From positions 7,280,994-7,344,993 of the forward strand of contig CM055102.1 in NCBI GenBank assembly GCA_029204225.1: 64,000 bases of DNA. The letters run 5' to 3'. Made by a program: the position numbers and the translations under genes. Source of the DNA: Diphasiastrum complanatum (Eukaryota > Streptophyta > Lycopodiopsida > Lycopodiales > Lycopodiaceae). Below, piece after piece: positions 11,471 through 26,050 of this stretch (position 1 is its first letter; each line of letters begins with the position of its first letter). The notes under the pieces were generated by a model, which ran no database searches, was not told the DNA's origin, and saw only the letters and a program-made list of their open reading frames with translations.

Positions 11471-12860
11471 GAAGTGATGAGCTCGGCAATGAATGTGTAG
11501 GATCTCTCAGACGATGGTGTCGCAACACAGGAGATTGAAATATGGCTTGGTTGAGCGTGTGTATAGCTGTGCAACGACGTTTACAGAGCAGAAGCAATAT
11601 TCAAGGATGCAGTATGCATTTCCCAGTCTGTCAGTGGGTAACTCAAATCCGATACTCAGCTACATGCATACACTAGCCATGCAACCATCTGCAGCTCAAG
11701 TAGATCAGCATTTAGCACAGAGAGCAATCCTATTACTAACTACTGAATCAAAGAACAATCAAGAACTAGAATAGCTACTGAAACCAAAACCAGATTCAAA
11801 AAACAAGAAATAAGATTCCTAACAATATTTAACAATCTAGGAATCAAGAAACACACATTACTTGATGCCTAAATTATCCAAGAACATCAAGAACTAGAAT
11901 GTCAAGACTATGCAAGATTTACACCACATTTCTAGCCTCTATAGTTTACTTGAATGCTGATTTCTACAAGATTCCACAAGCAAGAATTGAAGCTAATCCA
12001 CAACTAGGCAAGAATAAGAAATGAGAATCTAGTTAATTCACAAGCAAGGAATCAAGCATGCTCATAGAAATATCACTCAAGATCATTGCCATGAACAAGG
12101 AGCTTAGTGATCTTCAAGAACTCGTGGAGGATCCTCTTTATTAGCTCAAGAGAACTTGAAAATACATTCAAAAGCTCCCTCACAAGAGAGGGGGGCCCTT
12201 AAATAAGCAAGAAGGCTGTCCATGTGGAGCCCATGTGGCAATTCCACTAGATTAAAAATTACATGTGGAATTTGCCCTTCCACTAGAGGTCACCATCAAA
12301 AGGTGGCTCACTCTTACTATTTTAAGGGGGGTCTACATTTATTACAACTATTCAAGAAAATGTTACTAGCTCCTACATGGTCATTCCTTCTTTGGGATAC
12401 ACCATGTAGGCTCACATAGTTAATCACTATCTTCCTAGCTAGTATTTCCTCGGCTCTCATGCTCGGCTCTCAGCTTCTTCTGCTCTCTTCCTTCTGAGAC
12501 CTCCTCGGTCATGGGTGAGAGATAACCTATGTCTTCAGCTTGGCTCGGCACTAGAGAAACGGCTAACAAAAGTAGAATCATTGTGTTACTATACTGAGGT
12601 CCTATCAGTAGATAAGGATCAGTTGGCCTTGCCACGAGGCGAGTCGACGGGACACACGTCCCGTCAACGGCAACCTGGGCCATGCATGGGTTGCCTGAGT
12701 GAACAACTATATGTACAGTGTATTTTCATTTTGAGAAATATAGTTGCTATGTGAGCTTGGTGTGGAGAGTGTTTTATGTCTGTGTTACTGTTTTTGTGTA
12801 GCATGATCTATGTTCCTGTTCGAAGCAAATTCTAAGTAAAAGGACAATTGCACATGGTTT
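11471..12860. other. No gene recognised; probable degraded LTR/leader
   Basis: About 1.4 kb without a convincing reading frame. The minus strand has a TATA-like CTTATTTAAGG near 12,200 followed by purine/pyrimidine-biased sequence, which could be an LTR promoter for the gypsy element to its left. I found no primer-binding site or second LTR copy to prove this. Confidence 0.3.
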
Positions 12861-13904
12861 TGTCGGAATCCGAAATATGAGCAATGTCAGATTCCAATGT
12901 CTTAACTAACTAGGAACTGTGAAACTTTGTGCAATATCGGATTTTCAAAAAGTAATACAAGAAGATATTGCAATTCATAATGTGAATTTAGTAATGTAAG
13001 TATAGAAAGTACCTCATGCTTGTTACTTGATCCAAATGTTGAATGCAATCCAAAAATATCGTCTCAAAAGCAATCCAAGACTAGCACATGTCCAAGAACA
13101 CGACTCCAAGAATAAACCGATAAAATTGCGCACGTTGTTTTTTACGCTTTCTTTTTTAAACCTAATTAGGGACGTCGGATTCCGACATAAAAACTCGTCG
13201 AGCATACGTCGTATATTTGTCAGACGGACATCATTAGACACGGTTCTGTTAACTGATGTCAAACTTTGACGTCCTTTTTGGATGTTGGATTTCGACATCC
13301 ATTTACACGTCGGATGGACATTTTTAGAGCACGTTCTGTAAGAACAGACGTCGGATTCCGACATCCGTTTACACGTCGGATGGACATCGGATACACATCA
13401 GACATCTGTCGGGATGTTTTAGAGCACATTCTGTAAGAACGGATGTCGAATTCCGATGTCCTTTATGGACGTCGGATTTCGACATCCATTTACACATCGA
13501 ATCAGATGGACGCGGATACACATCGGATATCCGTCGACATTTTTAGAGCACGTTTTATAAGAATAAACGTCAAATTCTGATGTCCTTTATGGATGTCGGA
13601 TTCTGACATACATGTCAGATATGCCACGTAAAAATTGGACTGATGTCCACATGGGATGTCAGATTCTGACGTCCACATCGGAGGTCGAAATTTGACGTCC
13701 ATGTCACTATGGCGTGAGATTTCCAGACTCAGTCCTCGGGATGCCAGCAACCAATGACTGTCGGATTGTGACATCTTTTATAGACATTGTATGCCGACGA
13801 CCTTATTGCGACGTGTTCTACGATGCCCGCGACACAAAAAAAGAAAATTAAACTCGTGATTCACATCACAAATCATATCGCAAATCGCGATGGGTGTTGT
13901 AGTG
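12861..13904 (-). mobile_element. One end of a CACTA-like DNA transposon with subterminal repeats
   Basis: Read on the minus strand, the sequence from 13,904 begins CACTACAACACCCATCGCG, matching the CACTAcaa start of plant En/Spm-type elements. Inward of it are many direct and inverted copies of the near-palindromic motif GTCGGATTCCGACATCC, and three copies of TTTTAGAGCACGTTCTGTAAG (ending near 13,345, 13,440 and 13,563). Dense subterminal repeats are characteristic of CACTA elements, where the element's DNA-binding protein attaches. I did not find the opposite end or a transposase. A copia fragment begins immediately outside at 13,905. Confidence 0.5.
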
Positions 13905-14870
13905 GGGGGCATCTAGACCACAAGTCATTGGAGGTGATGGCAATGAGGCAAGTTGTGTTTGGTCTTCCTAAATCTCTAACAAGCTTGAATCATGTTTTTG
14001 AGCAATGTGCTTAACCAAAGTCACATAGGTTACTTTACAAGAGGTCTACATCAAGATCAAGTAAGCCTTTCCAACTTATGCATTCGGATATTCATGGTGT
14101 TACTATAATTAGCAATGGAGGTGCTAAGATGTATGTGACTTTCATTGAGGATTTTAGTAGGTTTTGTTGGGTTTGTCTACTAAAGAGCAAAGTTGAGGTG
14201 TTTGATGTCTTTGTCAAGTTTAAGATTGCAAGGGAGGTTCAATTTTCTACAAAAATCAAGTGCTTGAGGAGTGACAATGGTGGTGAGCATATTTCTACCA
14301 AGTTCAAGGCTTTTTGTGATGAGCATGGGATCAAGAGGGAGAAGCCCAAGGACACCACAAAAAAATGGAGTGGCCAAGAGGAAGAATAGAACTTTGTGTG
14401 AAGTTGCCAAAGCCATGAGATTAGGTGCAAATCTTCCTAAATCTTTTTGGGATAAAGATTTGTTGTGTGCTAATTTTCTATACCCTTTTGAAGTATTGTT
14501 TCTACTTTAAAACTTTTGGATGCATTTGCTATATCAACATCACTCTTGATGATAGAACCAAGGAAGATCCATCTTCAAAGAAAGGTGTGTTTGTTGGCTA
14601 TGGTGAGGTAAGCAAGGCTTACAAAGTTTACATTCCTTCAACAAGGAAAGTGGTCATTGGAAGAGATGTCATTTTTTATGAAGGAAACTTTCCAAAAGTT
14701 TCTTAAAGTGCTGGTGTGGACATTGGATCTAACATTCTTGATGTTGATGATGGGATTGATGATACTTTGGATGTTGATGTTGAAGGGCCTACTTCAAATC
14801 AAAAGCGAAGGAGGACATCAAGGCAAAGACAACAACCTTTGAGGCTCACTTACGATGAAAAAGGTAAGCA
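13905..14870 (+). pseudogene. Copia fragment: integrase and linker
   Basis: Begins within the GAG-pre-integrase domain (GHLDHKSLEVMAMRQVVFG), then HSDIHGVT and YVTFIEDFSRFCWV (integrase core), [11 protein letters not shown] (second Asp), followed by a frameshift in the region of the catalytic Glu (PQKNGVAKRKNRTLCE near 14,360-14,400), then TKEDPSSKKGVFVGYGE and VIGRDVIFYEGNF, and a RRTSRQRQQPLRLTYDEKG tail preceding RT. RT and RNase H are missing. The CACTA-like element abuts its left edge. Confidence 0.75.
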
Positions 14871-15910
14871 AGTTGTTGGTGATATCCTAATGCCCTCCTT
14901 GGTTCTAGACAATCTCGTGAATAGTGTCCAGGGGCTCCGCAGTTATAACATGAACCTCTTATTCTAGGTGGTGGAGTAGAGTCTCGCGCCCGTCCTCTAC
15001 ACAAAATAGTGTATTGTTGGTTAGTTCTCGGCTTTGGTGTAGAATTCTTCTGATTAGAAGGAACGGTGATATATGCTACCTCCTCATGTCCGTTAATTGG
15101 ACAGAGGAATAATTCTTCCTCTATATAATTAGCTTGCATATTAGGACAGTTAGTTTTTGAATGGCCTTCTTTTTTACAACTACTACACCAGATATTAGCA
15201 TTAGATTTGGCTTTCTTACGTTTAGCTTTTACATCTAACATTTGGACTTTCAAGTCCCCCCATTTCTTTGGCTAAAAGCTCTACACTTTTTCTTAATGGG
15301 TCTATCTTTTCATATTTATCTTTCCTTTTCTTATTTAATGTTCTACTTTTTTATTTTCTATATGTGGACTCTTCTTCTTGTGACGAAGAAGAATACGATG
15401 AGCAGTCGGAAGATTCTTCTTTATCCCCTGAACCAGACTCTGAATCTGATTGGGTAGATGATTCTGATTCTTCTGTACGTTTTTGCTTGTGTTTCTTACT
15501 AACTTTCTTATCATTCCTCCTTCTCCTAGATATTCTGGAGGTTTTAAAATTTTCTGCAAACAAAGTCATAAGTCCTTGGTGACAATATCTATCTATTTTC
15601 TTGGGTAGTCTGCCAAGAAATCATCGCACATGAAACTAATTCTTTCGGGCCCTTTTTTACAAAATTTAATCGGGCTAACAGTCTACTATTATCCTATTTC
15701 TCTAAACTGCTTTAAAAATGATGCCTTCAAGGCGTGCCAGGTGTTAACTATTTCTAGAACTTACTGATTATACCAAACCTAGCCTACTTTCACAGTAGAC
15801 CCTAACTTTGTCCTCATCCGTGTGTTCCTTATTGGCTATCATGATAGATTCAAACTGAGACAAATAACGATTCGAATCTTCAGATGTACAAAACATACAC
15901 TTCTAAAAAT
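14871..15910 (-). pseudogene. Gypsy Gag fragment with two CCHC zinc knuckles
   Basis: Minus-strand frame 14846-15253 carries CSSCKKEGHSKTNC and CYNCGAPGHYSRDC, two canonical C-x2-C-x4-H-x4-C knuckles for RNA binding. Upstream frames (15351-15569 and on to about 15,910) are Ser/Glu/Lys-rich with several stops, fitting the Gag C-terminal linker and a decayed capsid region. It has joined the copia fragment near 14,870. No protease or RT follows. Confidence 0.65.
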
Positions 15911-15921
15911 ATTAGACCAGC

Positions 15922-16065
15922 CTATGAAAAGGACTACAAAGAATTATCAAAAAAAAAAATTAAAAATCTTACCATATGCATAGTTGACATTCTATGAAAA
16001 GGACTACAAAGAATTATCAATTTTAAGAGAAAAAAAAAATCTTACACAATGTGCGTAACTGACAT
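15922..16065 (+). repeat. Two-copy ~70-bp tandem duplication
   Basis: CTATGAAAAGGACTACAAAG occurs at 15,923 and again at 15,992; both units end in a TGACATT run. The copies differ in their A-rich middle. Confidence 0.7.
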
Positions 16066-16569
16066 TCTATACGAGTTTCAAATGAACGATTCGTCGTTAA
16101 ATGACGAATCTCTTTTTAAATACACAAAATTGCATTCAATCTTGCAAAGATTTTTTAAATGCACTTCTCCTATTTGAATAATTGTTTTATTTCATTTCAA
16201 TCGCCAATTAGCAAGTGTGCAAAAAGCTTTGTTGAAAGTCTGCAATGCTAAAATAGAGAATGTTGTTTGGTAAGTTTGATAATAGCTAATCTTTATTTTT
16301 TATATTAATATATGTTCTATGCTCAACATAGGTTTTATTTTATTTTATTTTGTAGATAAATTTCTTTTCATTTTGTCAAGCATAAATCAAATGTTCAAAG
16401 TATTGGAAAAGCAAGGCTATATAACCAAATATAATATATAACCATTGGTCATTATGTATTCGACAAGAAGCACTCCATGTTTCATTACAATATAACTAGC
16501 CAACAAAGTTTTGGCAATTTATTCGACTATCCAACTATGACAAATAAACTGAAAAATTCAACAAACGGT

Positions 16570-17063
16570 TCAAGTGGCTTGTCTATATCAAAAGCCATAG
16601 TAGTAAAAATTTGATTGAGATTTTTTTATACATTGCTAATTGGATGTTGGATGTTTTTAGCGACAGTGGTATGACTAGCACATGTGCTACTGAAAAAGAT
16701 AGACATGTTGATGTCATAGAACTAGATAGTAAATTAGTAGATGTTACTAAGATGCGAATGAAGTCTATTTCAATTTTATAAGATGGATTAAATGAAATAG
16801 AAAAATTGGTTAATAACGAAAACTCTGACCTTTTGCTAGTGGAAAAAGTTGGTGATTTAAGAGATTTAACAGATGCTTTAATTCAAAATTATGATATTTT
16901 AGTAGACATTGTTGAGAAAAATCTATTTGTAATTGCTGATGTTTTTCTTGAAAAGCAAAACGATTTCAATGAGCTTCATGTCTTTTGGACATCATCGCAT
17001 GTACTTCTTTTTTATAAAAATAAAAAAATTCAGTTTTCTAATTTATTTAAGATTTTATGTTAA
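16570..17063 (+). pseudogene. Coding-like remnant of unknown identity
   Basis: A plus-strand frame reads, with one TAA stop near 16,780, from KDRHVDVIELDSKL to NENSDLLLVEKVGDLRDLTD and on to 17,063. Composition is protein-like (balanced acidic, hydrophobic) in otherwise AT-rich DNA, but no family is recognised and there is no ATG start. It may be chance. Confidence 0.2.
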
Positions 17064-20433
<3,370 letters not shown>

Positions 20434-20442
20434 TATTATAAG
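20434..20442 (+). promoter_or_regulatory. TATA-like box of the CLE gene
   Basis: TATTATAAG is followed 25-60 bp downstream by a CT-rich stretch (CTTCCTTGATTCTCTC), a usual plant start-site setting. A start near 20,465-20,480 would give a leader of about 400 nt. No experimental support. Confidence 0.4.
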
Positions 20443-20550
20443 CCCCACCACCAGTTCCTCACGTTCTTCCTTGATTCTCTCAAATTTTGCTTTACTCTTT
20501 CTCTGTGTTGAATTGTGTTCCTAGTTCCTACTTCACTTCAAACCAATCAC

Positions 20551-20664
20551 ATGACACAGATTCTCAATTATCGGTCAACTCCTTCCGTCTGTGTCCAAAG
20601 CTCATTTCTAACAGCAACTTCAGAAGCCAAGTTGGAGGTCGGCAATAACTGTCCACCGCTTTAG
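20551..20664 (+). other. Upstream ORF in the CLE leader (37 codons)
   Basis: ATGACACAGATT opens a 37-codon frame closed by TAG at 20,662. Further upstream starts occur at 20,703 (3 codons) and 20,823 (6 codons). If the leader is unspliced, ribosomes meet these before the CLE start, which would reduce CLE translation. Confidence 0.35.
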
Positions 20665-20853
20665 GTGACAGCGAGCATTCTTGAAAATTCTTCCTTTTTG
20701 TGATGGAGGACTGATTAGCGTGCATTGGATTTGTGCAATAGCACACGCCTTGTCGGATAACAGACAAGGGGCTCGATTACTGGGCAGAATCTTCCAAGCA
20801 AAGGTTGTAGCGAATACTAGCGATGATCCGGGCAGAATCCTGATCACTTTTTG

Positions 20854-20898
20854 ATGAACGCGCAAGGGCAGCTATGGTGTGTGATTCCCACAGATTAG
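20854..20898 (+). other. Overlapping out-of-frame uORF at the CLE start
   Basis: ATGAACGCGCAAGGG opens a 14-codon frame that runs across the CLE ATG at 20,874 in a different frame and stops at 20,896-20,898. An overlapping uORF can be strongly inhibitory; its start context (TTGATGA) is weaker than that of the CLE ATG. Confidence 0.35.
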
Positions 20899-21173
20899 AA
20901 CTTCGGCTATTCAGTATACTGGTGGTAGTAATGGTGATGGTTTACCTCTCTGCCATGTCTGAAGGCCGACCACATAGAGCTGCCAATGCGGTCGTTACTC
21001 AAATGTTTGAAACAAACGCTCCGATCAAGTCAAAAAGCTTGGAATTCGAATACTCCAGTCTCGATGAGTGCATAGCAGATGATTCAAATCACTGCAGCCC
21101 ACCAATCGATAATTCCGTTGAAACATCCAAGCGGCTTGTTCCAACAGGGCCTAACCCCCTGCATAACAGATAG
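20874..21173 (+). CDS. CLE peptide precursor (CLAVATA3/ESR-related)
   Basis: A 99-residue precursor with the standard CLE layout: an N-terminal hydrophobic signal segment (about residues 11-27, LRLFSILVVVMVMVYLS), a poorly conserved middle, and a C-terminal 12-residue CLE motif RLVPTGPNPLHN at residues 87-98 (21,132-21,167), followed by one Arg and a TAG stop. Lys86 precedes the motif. Family knowledge: the peptide is cut out and secreted, prolines 4 and 7 (here P90, P93) can be hydroxylated, the C-terminal Arg can be trimmed, and the ligand is read by LRR receptor kinases controlling meristem and vascular or stomatal cell fate. The motif differs from Arabidopsis CLE9/10 only at position 5 (Thr for Ser). 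The ATG has a strong context (GCTATGG). The coding region is uninterrupted. No neighbouring gene is linked to it; flanks are repeats. Receptor and tissue are unknown. Confidence 0.9.
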   Translation: MVCDSHRLELRLFSILVVVMVMVYLSAMSEGRPHRAANAVVTQMFETNAPIKSKSLEFEYSSLDECIADDSNHCSPPIDNSVETSKRLVPTGPNPLHNR

Positions 21174-21375
21174 ACCAATCAGTTCTGTGCGCAAGTTGCG
21201 CAAAGAATTGATCATGATAGAGATGGCGTGTGTTCATTTGCTTCTTCAGAGCTACATATGCATAGAATTTGCCTCTCATACTTGTATAATCAAGTAGGAG
21301 TATAATCATAGAAGTATAAAGTCAAAAAAGATGGCATATAATTTGAAAGAGGAGCCATTTCAGCCTCCATATATA

Positions 21376-21381
21376 AATAAA
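21376..21381 (+). terminator. Putative polyadenylation signal of the CLE gene
   Basis: AATAAA about 200 bp after the CLE stop codon, in AT-rich DNA, a plausible 3'-end signal. The cleavage site cannot be placed. Confidence 0.35.
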
Positions 21382-24199
21382 GAAAGGCCAGTCGAACTGG
21401 ATGCTTGAATCAGAGATTACCATCCGTTGAAAGCTATTGAGTGCAGTGAGCTACACTCCTCGAAATGTGGGTGCTTTTATCAGGCACCTTACGTATACAT
21501 TGCAAGTCTTATGACAAAGGGAGCAGGACATAAACAAAGAGTTTCAGCTGAATTGATACCTCCTGATTAAGCTAGGTGAATATGGCTTCATTCCACGCTT
21601 GGAGGCTTGAGGTCATGGGAGTTTTTCAAGGTGCGTTTAGTCGTTTTGTCCACCACAAAGGATTATCAAAGTGCTACAGCATGTTCAATTAACTGTTCTA
21701 GGAGATGTTTATCAACTATACGAGCTCTGGGATGGATTTTTGCATTGCAAAAGAATCACAAGATGACGGAGCATTATTGGCTGATGTAGCAATGCGATTA
21801 TTTTATTTAAATTGAAAACTACTTACTGGTCATGGAATTGATCCACAAGTATGGCTGACCTGCAAATTGTATTATGTGATGCTATTCTCAAAAGTCTGAA
21901 TTTCACTCATCATGTCAGTGAAACCCAATTTTGATTTATCTAAGTACTACGAAATGGCTCCATGAAAATATCTTGCAACAACTCTGGCTCTGTTTTTCAG
22001 CACAATATGTTTACTGTTCATGGTGTTTGAATCTATAATTTTTTGAAAGAACCGTGTTGACTATATGGCAGATTTTATCTGTGGAGTTTATGCTTTTGCA
22101 TTCGTACAGTAAATCGATCAATTCTTCCTCATGCCTATTACCAACATTGAAATAAATCATTTTATTCTAAGGAATGAATCTGACTGCTGTATGGAATCTC
22201 TTTCTACCCAGATGGTGGCTTACAACTGAAGTCCTTCACGCTACGCAGAATCATCTCAAAGTCTCAGCTCTGTGTACCACTGTGTTTTAGTATTATTTTA
22301 CAATGGGCTTCATGAATTAAACATTTGATTCAAGTCATTTTTCTGATATTCCTGCACATTGATCCTGTACCTGAAGTCTATTGCAAGTGCTGCTGACAAT
22401 CTACAAGCACAACGAAACCTTTTCTAAAGCTCTTCGTACCATATATTCTCCTTAGCACCTAAAGCTTCGTACAACATGCTACAGATTCTTCTCAACCCAC
22501 AGTTTTAAGCAAATGCATGTGAGTACAGTATACTTATCATCTGGTCAGTGTGACTGAGCTGGAAGTTGAGCAAAAGCGAGAGACCTGTCAATATTTACTA
22601 TAAGCTCAGTGTGACTGAGCTGGAAGCTGGGTAAAAGCGAGAGATCTGTCAACATTACTGCTTTACCTCCTAACTAAGCTAGCAACACTAGATCAGTCTT
22701 TATTATGGCAGAACTGATCAGACCTCAAACAGCATCTCATGCATGATCCATCTATTTATATTCATTCAAACCCAAGGTCAAATTCTCCTTCCTTTTGTTT
22801 GTAGTTCTCTGCTTGAGGGGGATTCCGCAAAGACTATACTTTAACATTTGAAAGCAAATCAGTTGTCAAATTTAAAGGAGCCAACAACAAGAGAATTTTT
22901 TCTTGAATACGCCAGTTGTAGCCATTTTCTAGACTTCCCTCGAGGCTTGGGCCTAACTTTACTTTACTTTGAAGAGTTGTCGCCTGGGCCTTAGCAAATG
23001 CCACACACTAATGTATGTATTATTTTGTTTCCACTAGCCTTGGTCCTTGGACCCTTGCATTTAGTCTTCACCATCAATTTTCAGTTTGAAGTTTATATCA
23101 ATAATAATATCAGTGCTCAGGCTCTTTATTTTTTCAAGTCACTTGGTCTCCTATAGTTTCTTAAAACAATAAATTCTTTTCTTTTCCAACCTTCAAGTTA
23201 GTACAACTTTCAAAGCTGGCCTTGTATTGCATTCAAGTTCAAAAGTGCGCTTGCAAATTGTTTATTAAAATTTTTCTTAGAAAATCAATTTTGAGCAATT
23301 TGAAACTTAGTATAAGATTAAAATACTCTACAAACCTCAATAGCAAGCACAAATTTGCATTACTTTAAGCTAAGGTTGCTATTTGTTGTGGCGTGTATAT
23401 CTTCTTTCTATAAGTCAACATAAAATGTAAGTGATTAAATGAAATATTTAATATGTCAAAGTATTCTAAAAAATTTCTTCTTACTTTTGCATCAAAGAGG
23501 TAAGGTTACTGCTACTCGTATTTTTAGCTGGTTTTTAGACTTTTGGCTTCTTGCTTGTTTCAAGATCAATCGACAAATTTTAAAACGAGTTAGCTGGTTG
23601 TAGGACTTTGTCGGTTCTCTGTGAGCACTGAGCAATATAGATGCTTGCAAAAAAAACAGATTTATGCATGCCAAAGTACCTTTGTGGTTGATTGGTTAAG
23701 TGAGGCTTTTTCTAAATCAAACATTATAAAACCTATTTGATTTGATGAACTCCATTCCACCACCCAAAACCTTGATACTTTAGCTTTTGGATTACTTTTT
23801 ATTATCATGACCAAAAGTTTTTGGAGGCTCTAGAGTCTTCATGAATTTGATGTTGTGCTTAGCAATTTATCTTGTGCAACTCAGAATCAAACTTTAAAGT
23901 CCTCAACAGACTGAGTTTGGTAAAGTTGTTTATTGTGGCTAGGAAAGTGTATGGTTCCCAAATCTTAGTCGTTTGTAGAGACATTTCAAAACCTCGTGAT
24001 CCAACCTCAAAGACATTTGGCTTGGCCATATTTGTAAATTGTACTTAACCACTTTGTACACTTGTTGATAACCATTATGATTCGAAGTAGCTTGGTTGTT
24101 CAAAAAATAATGTGGACCATGACTCTTTTGGAACTCAAGCTTCCAACTTCAATCTCTTAGCACATCCTCTAAATAATAAGAAATAGAACAAATTTTGTC
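21382..24199. other. No gene recognised (downstream of the CLE gene)
   Basis: About 2.8 kb with no convincing frame or transposon domain; composition is ordinary intergenic. It contains one short tandem duplication at 22,546-22,660. Confidence 0.4.
22546..22660 (+). repeat. 61-bp tandem duplication
   Basis: CAGTGTGACTGAGCTGGAAG starts at 22,546 and again at 22,607, and both copies continue through AAAAGCGAGAGA and CTGTCAA with few substitutions. Confidence 0.8.
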
Positions 24200-25070
24200 T
24201 ATCATCACGAACTATGAAAGGTTCAAAAGAAGTAGATTCACCATTGCCTCTTGCATGTCCAAAATGCACTTTTGAGTGGATAGGTTCCAATGATGTTGAT
24301 AACTTGTGGTAGAACTTGGAAAGTGCAACTTAGGTGCTTTAGCAAAAAAAAATGCCTCCCTTACATCACCACCTTGTACCAAAGATTTAGGATTCTCAAG
24401 AGTAGACTCCTCCTTGCACATAGCATCCATGAATCGGTAACTGGAAAGATCCAATTCCTTTTAACATGCTTCCACTTGTGCTATCTCCTCCTCAGCCATC
24501 AATCCATTATGATTAACTCTCACATAAGCATCAAGCCTAAAATCCTTTCAAACATGATCCCTCTTGTAATGATTTTACCACTCTTCATGATCAAGCAAGC
24601 ATCTCCAACAAATCTAACAAAAGAGCCTTTGTCCAAAAGTTGCCCAACACTCAACAAATTCCTTGTTATGCTAGGAACATAAAGAGCACCCTCAATCTTG
24701 GCCTTCTTGGTAGATCCAAGACACATATGGACTAATCCCTCTCCCTCAATCTTGAATTCACAACCATTTGCATTGAGAATGAATTTCTTAGACCCAACAA
24801 AAGCTAAGAGTTGAGAGAAATACTCTTTGTGACTTGTCATGTGGGAGGGAGCCCCATTATACCACAAGTGACTCCTCAAGGTCACTCTTACCACCTTCTT
24901 GAACTTGACTTGATTGCTTGCCTTCTGTCTCCTTCCATTTGAAGCACTCCTAGACTTTGCCAAATGCCATGTTTTACAACAAAATTAGCATTTGAATATT
25001 TTACTTGCCTCCAATAAGTAGTCTCACATTGATGCCATGATGAGGAAGTACTTGTACACAAAGTACACAC
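24200..25070 (-). pseudogene. Copia fragment: nucleocapsid remnant and protease
   Basis: Minus-strand frame 24520-24963 contains LWYNGAPSHMTSHKEYF, the copia protease motif WxxDSGASSHMT with the catalytic Asp-Ser replaced by Tyr-Asn, and then GALYVPSITRNLLSVGQLLD, the conserved segment after the protease. Upstream frame 24888-25070 holds a degenerate zinc-knuckle remnant. Loss of the catalytic Asp and the stops make it inactive. A related 5' untranslated region follows at 25.1-26.05 kb. Confidence 0.7.
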
Positions 25071-25089
25071 TTGTGAAATGATTCAAATA

Positions 25090-26050
25090 AATTGATCTTG
25101 TGATCCTCAAGAAACTAGATTTTTACAAATCAATAATCGAGAAAGATCTACAAAAGATCTTAGAATCAATCTTCACCCAAAAATCTTTTTTTCACAAAGT
25201 ACACAATTGTGAAATGACTCTACCAATTTATTTTTTGACCCTCAAGAAGCTAGATTTGAATACATCAACAATCTAGAAAGAATATCTACAAGAGATCTAG
25301 ATCACAAACCATAGAATCAATCTTCATCAACATCTAGTCACCTTGGAAAATGGACCTTGCCTAGATCACAAAGATTAAGGCTCACAAGAATTGAATCAAA
25401 ACACACAAAAATCAAATCCAAAAACCCCTATTTTTCTACAAACCTTGACTAATCTGAACAAATTGAATAAATTGACATCTAGATATTTACCAAGATCTCA
25501 ACCAAGATTGCACACTCAAATATGGAATCATCCCTATGCTAGACACCCAATGGGATCACAATTTGACCCTCGCACTCTCACAAAGAAATCTTGACTAGAA
25601 TTAATTTGAGCTTCACATAAACACATGTCAACACACAAATATTGAGAATTTTGACCCCTACAAGCAACACCAGATCTATTCTTCTCTCCACTTTTTGATA
25701 TCTGATCATACCTGAAAAACCACTTTTTAGACACCTGAAACTCAAATCAAAACATCAGATTTGATAGTCCAATCTCAAATCTACCAAAGATTTGAAATCT
25801 CTATTGATTTTTCTACGCAATGTAGAAAAAATCTCATTACATGCTAATTTGGAATGATCTCAAAGAAATGGCCTCCTCTCTAGTGCTGCACACTTCCATA
25901 CATGTGGAGAAGACACCTAAGGCTCAAAACCAATGATTGATCCCAAATTTCCAATGCTACCAAATGTTCGAAGCTTGTCCCTCCAAAAATAGCCCAAAAC
26001 TTGCTATTTTTGGACTCAAATCTTGATCAAACACTCATCCCCTTGTACTT
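25090..26050 (-). repeat. Copia leader, copy 1
   Basis: This non-coding stretch matches 35,638-36,494 over most of its length; shared blocks include CACCTTGGAAAATGGACC, CACAAAGATTAAGGCTCACA and AATTTTGACCCCTA. In copy 2 the homology runs up to a primer-binding site, so this is the leader between 5' LTR and gag of a minus-strand copia family. Here the primer-binding site is lost near 26,040. Confidence 0.7.

Noticed and set aside
22546-22660. Possible CRISPR-like or regulatory array
   Set aside because: Only two copies of a 61-bp unit with substitutions; a simple tandem duplication explains it.
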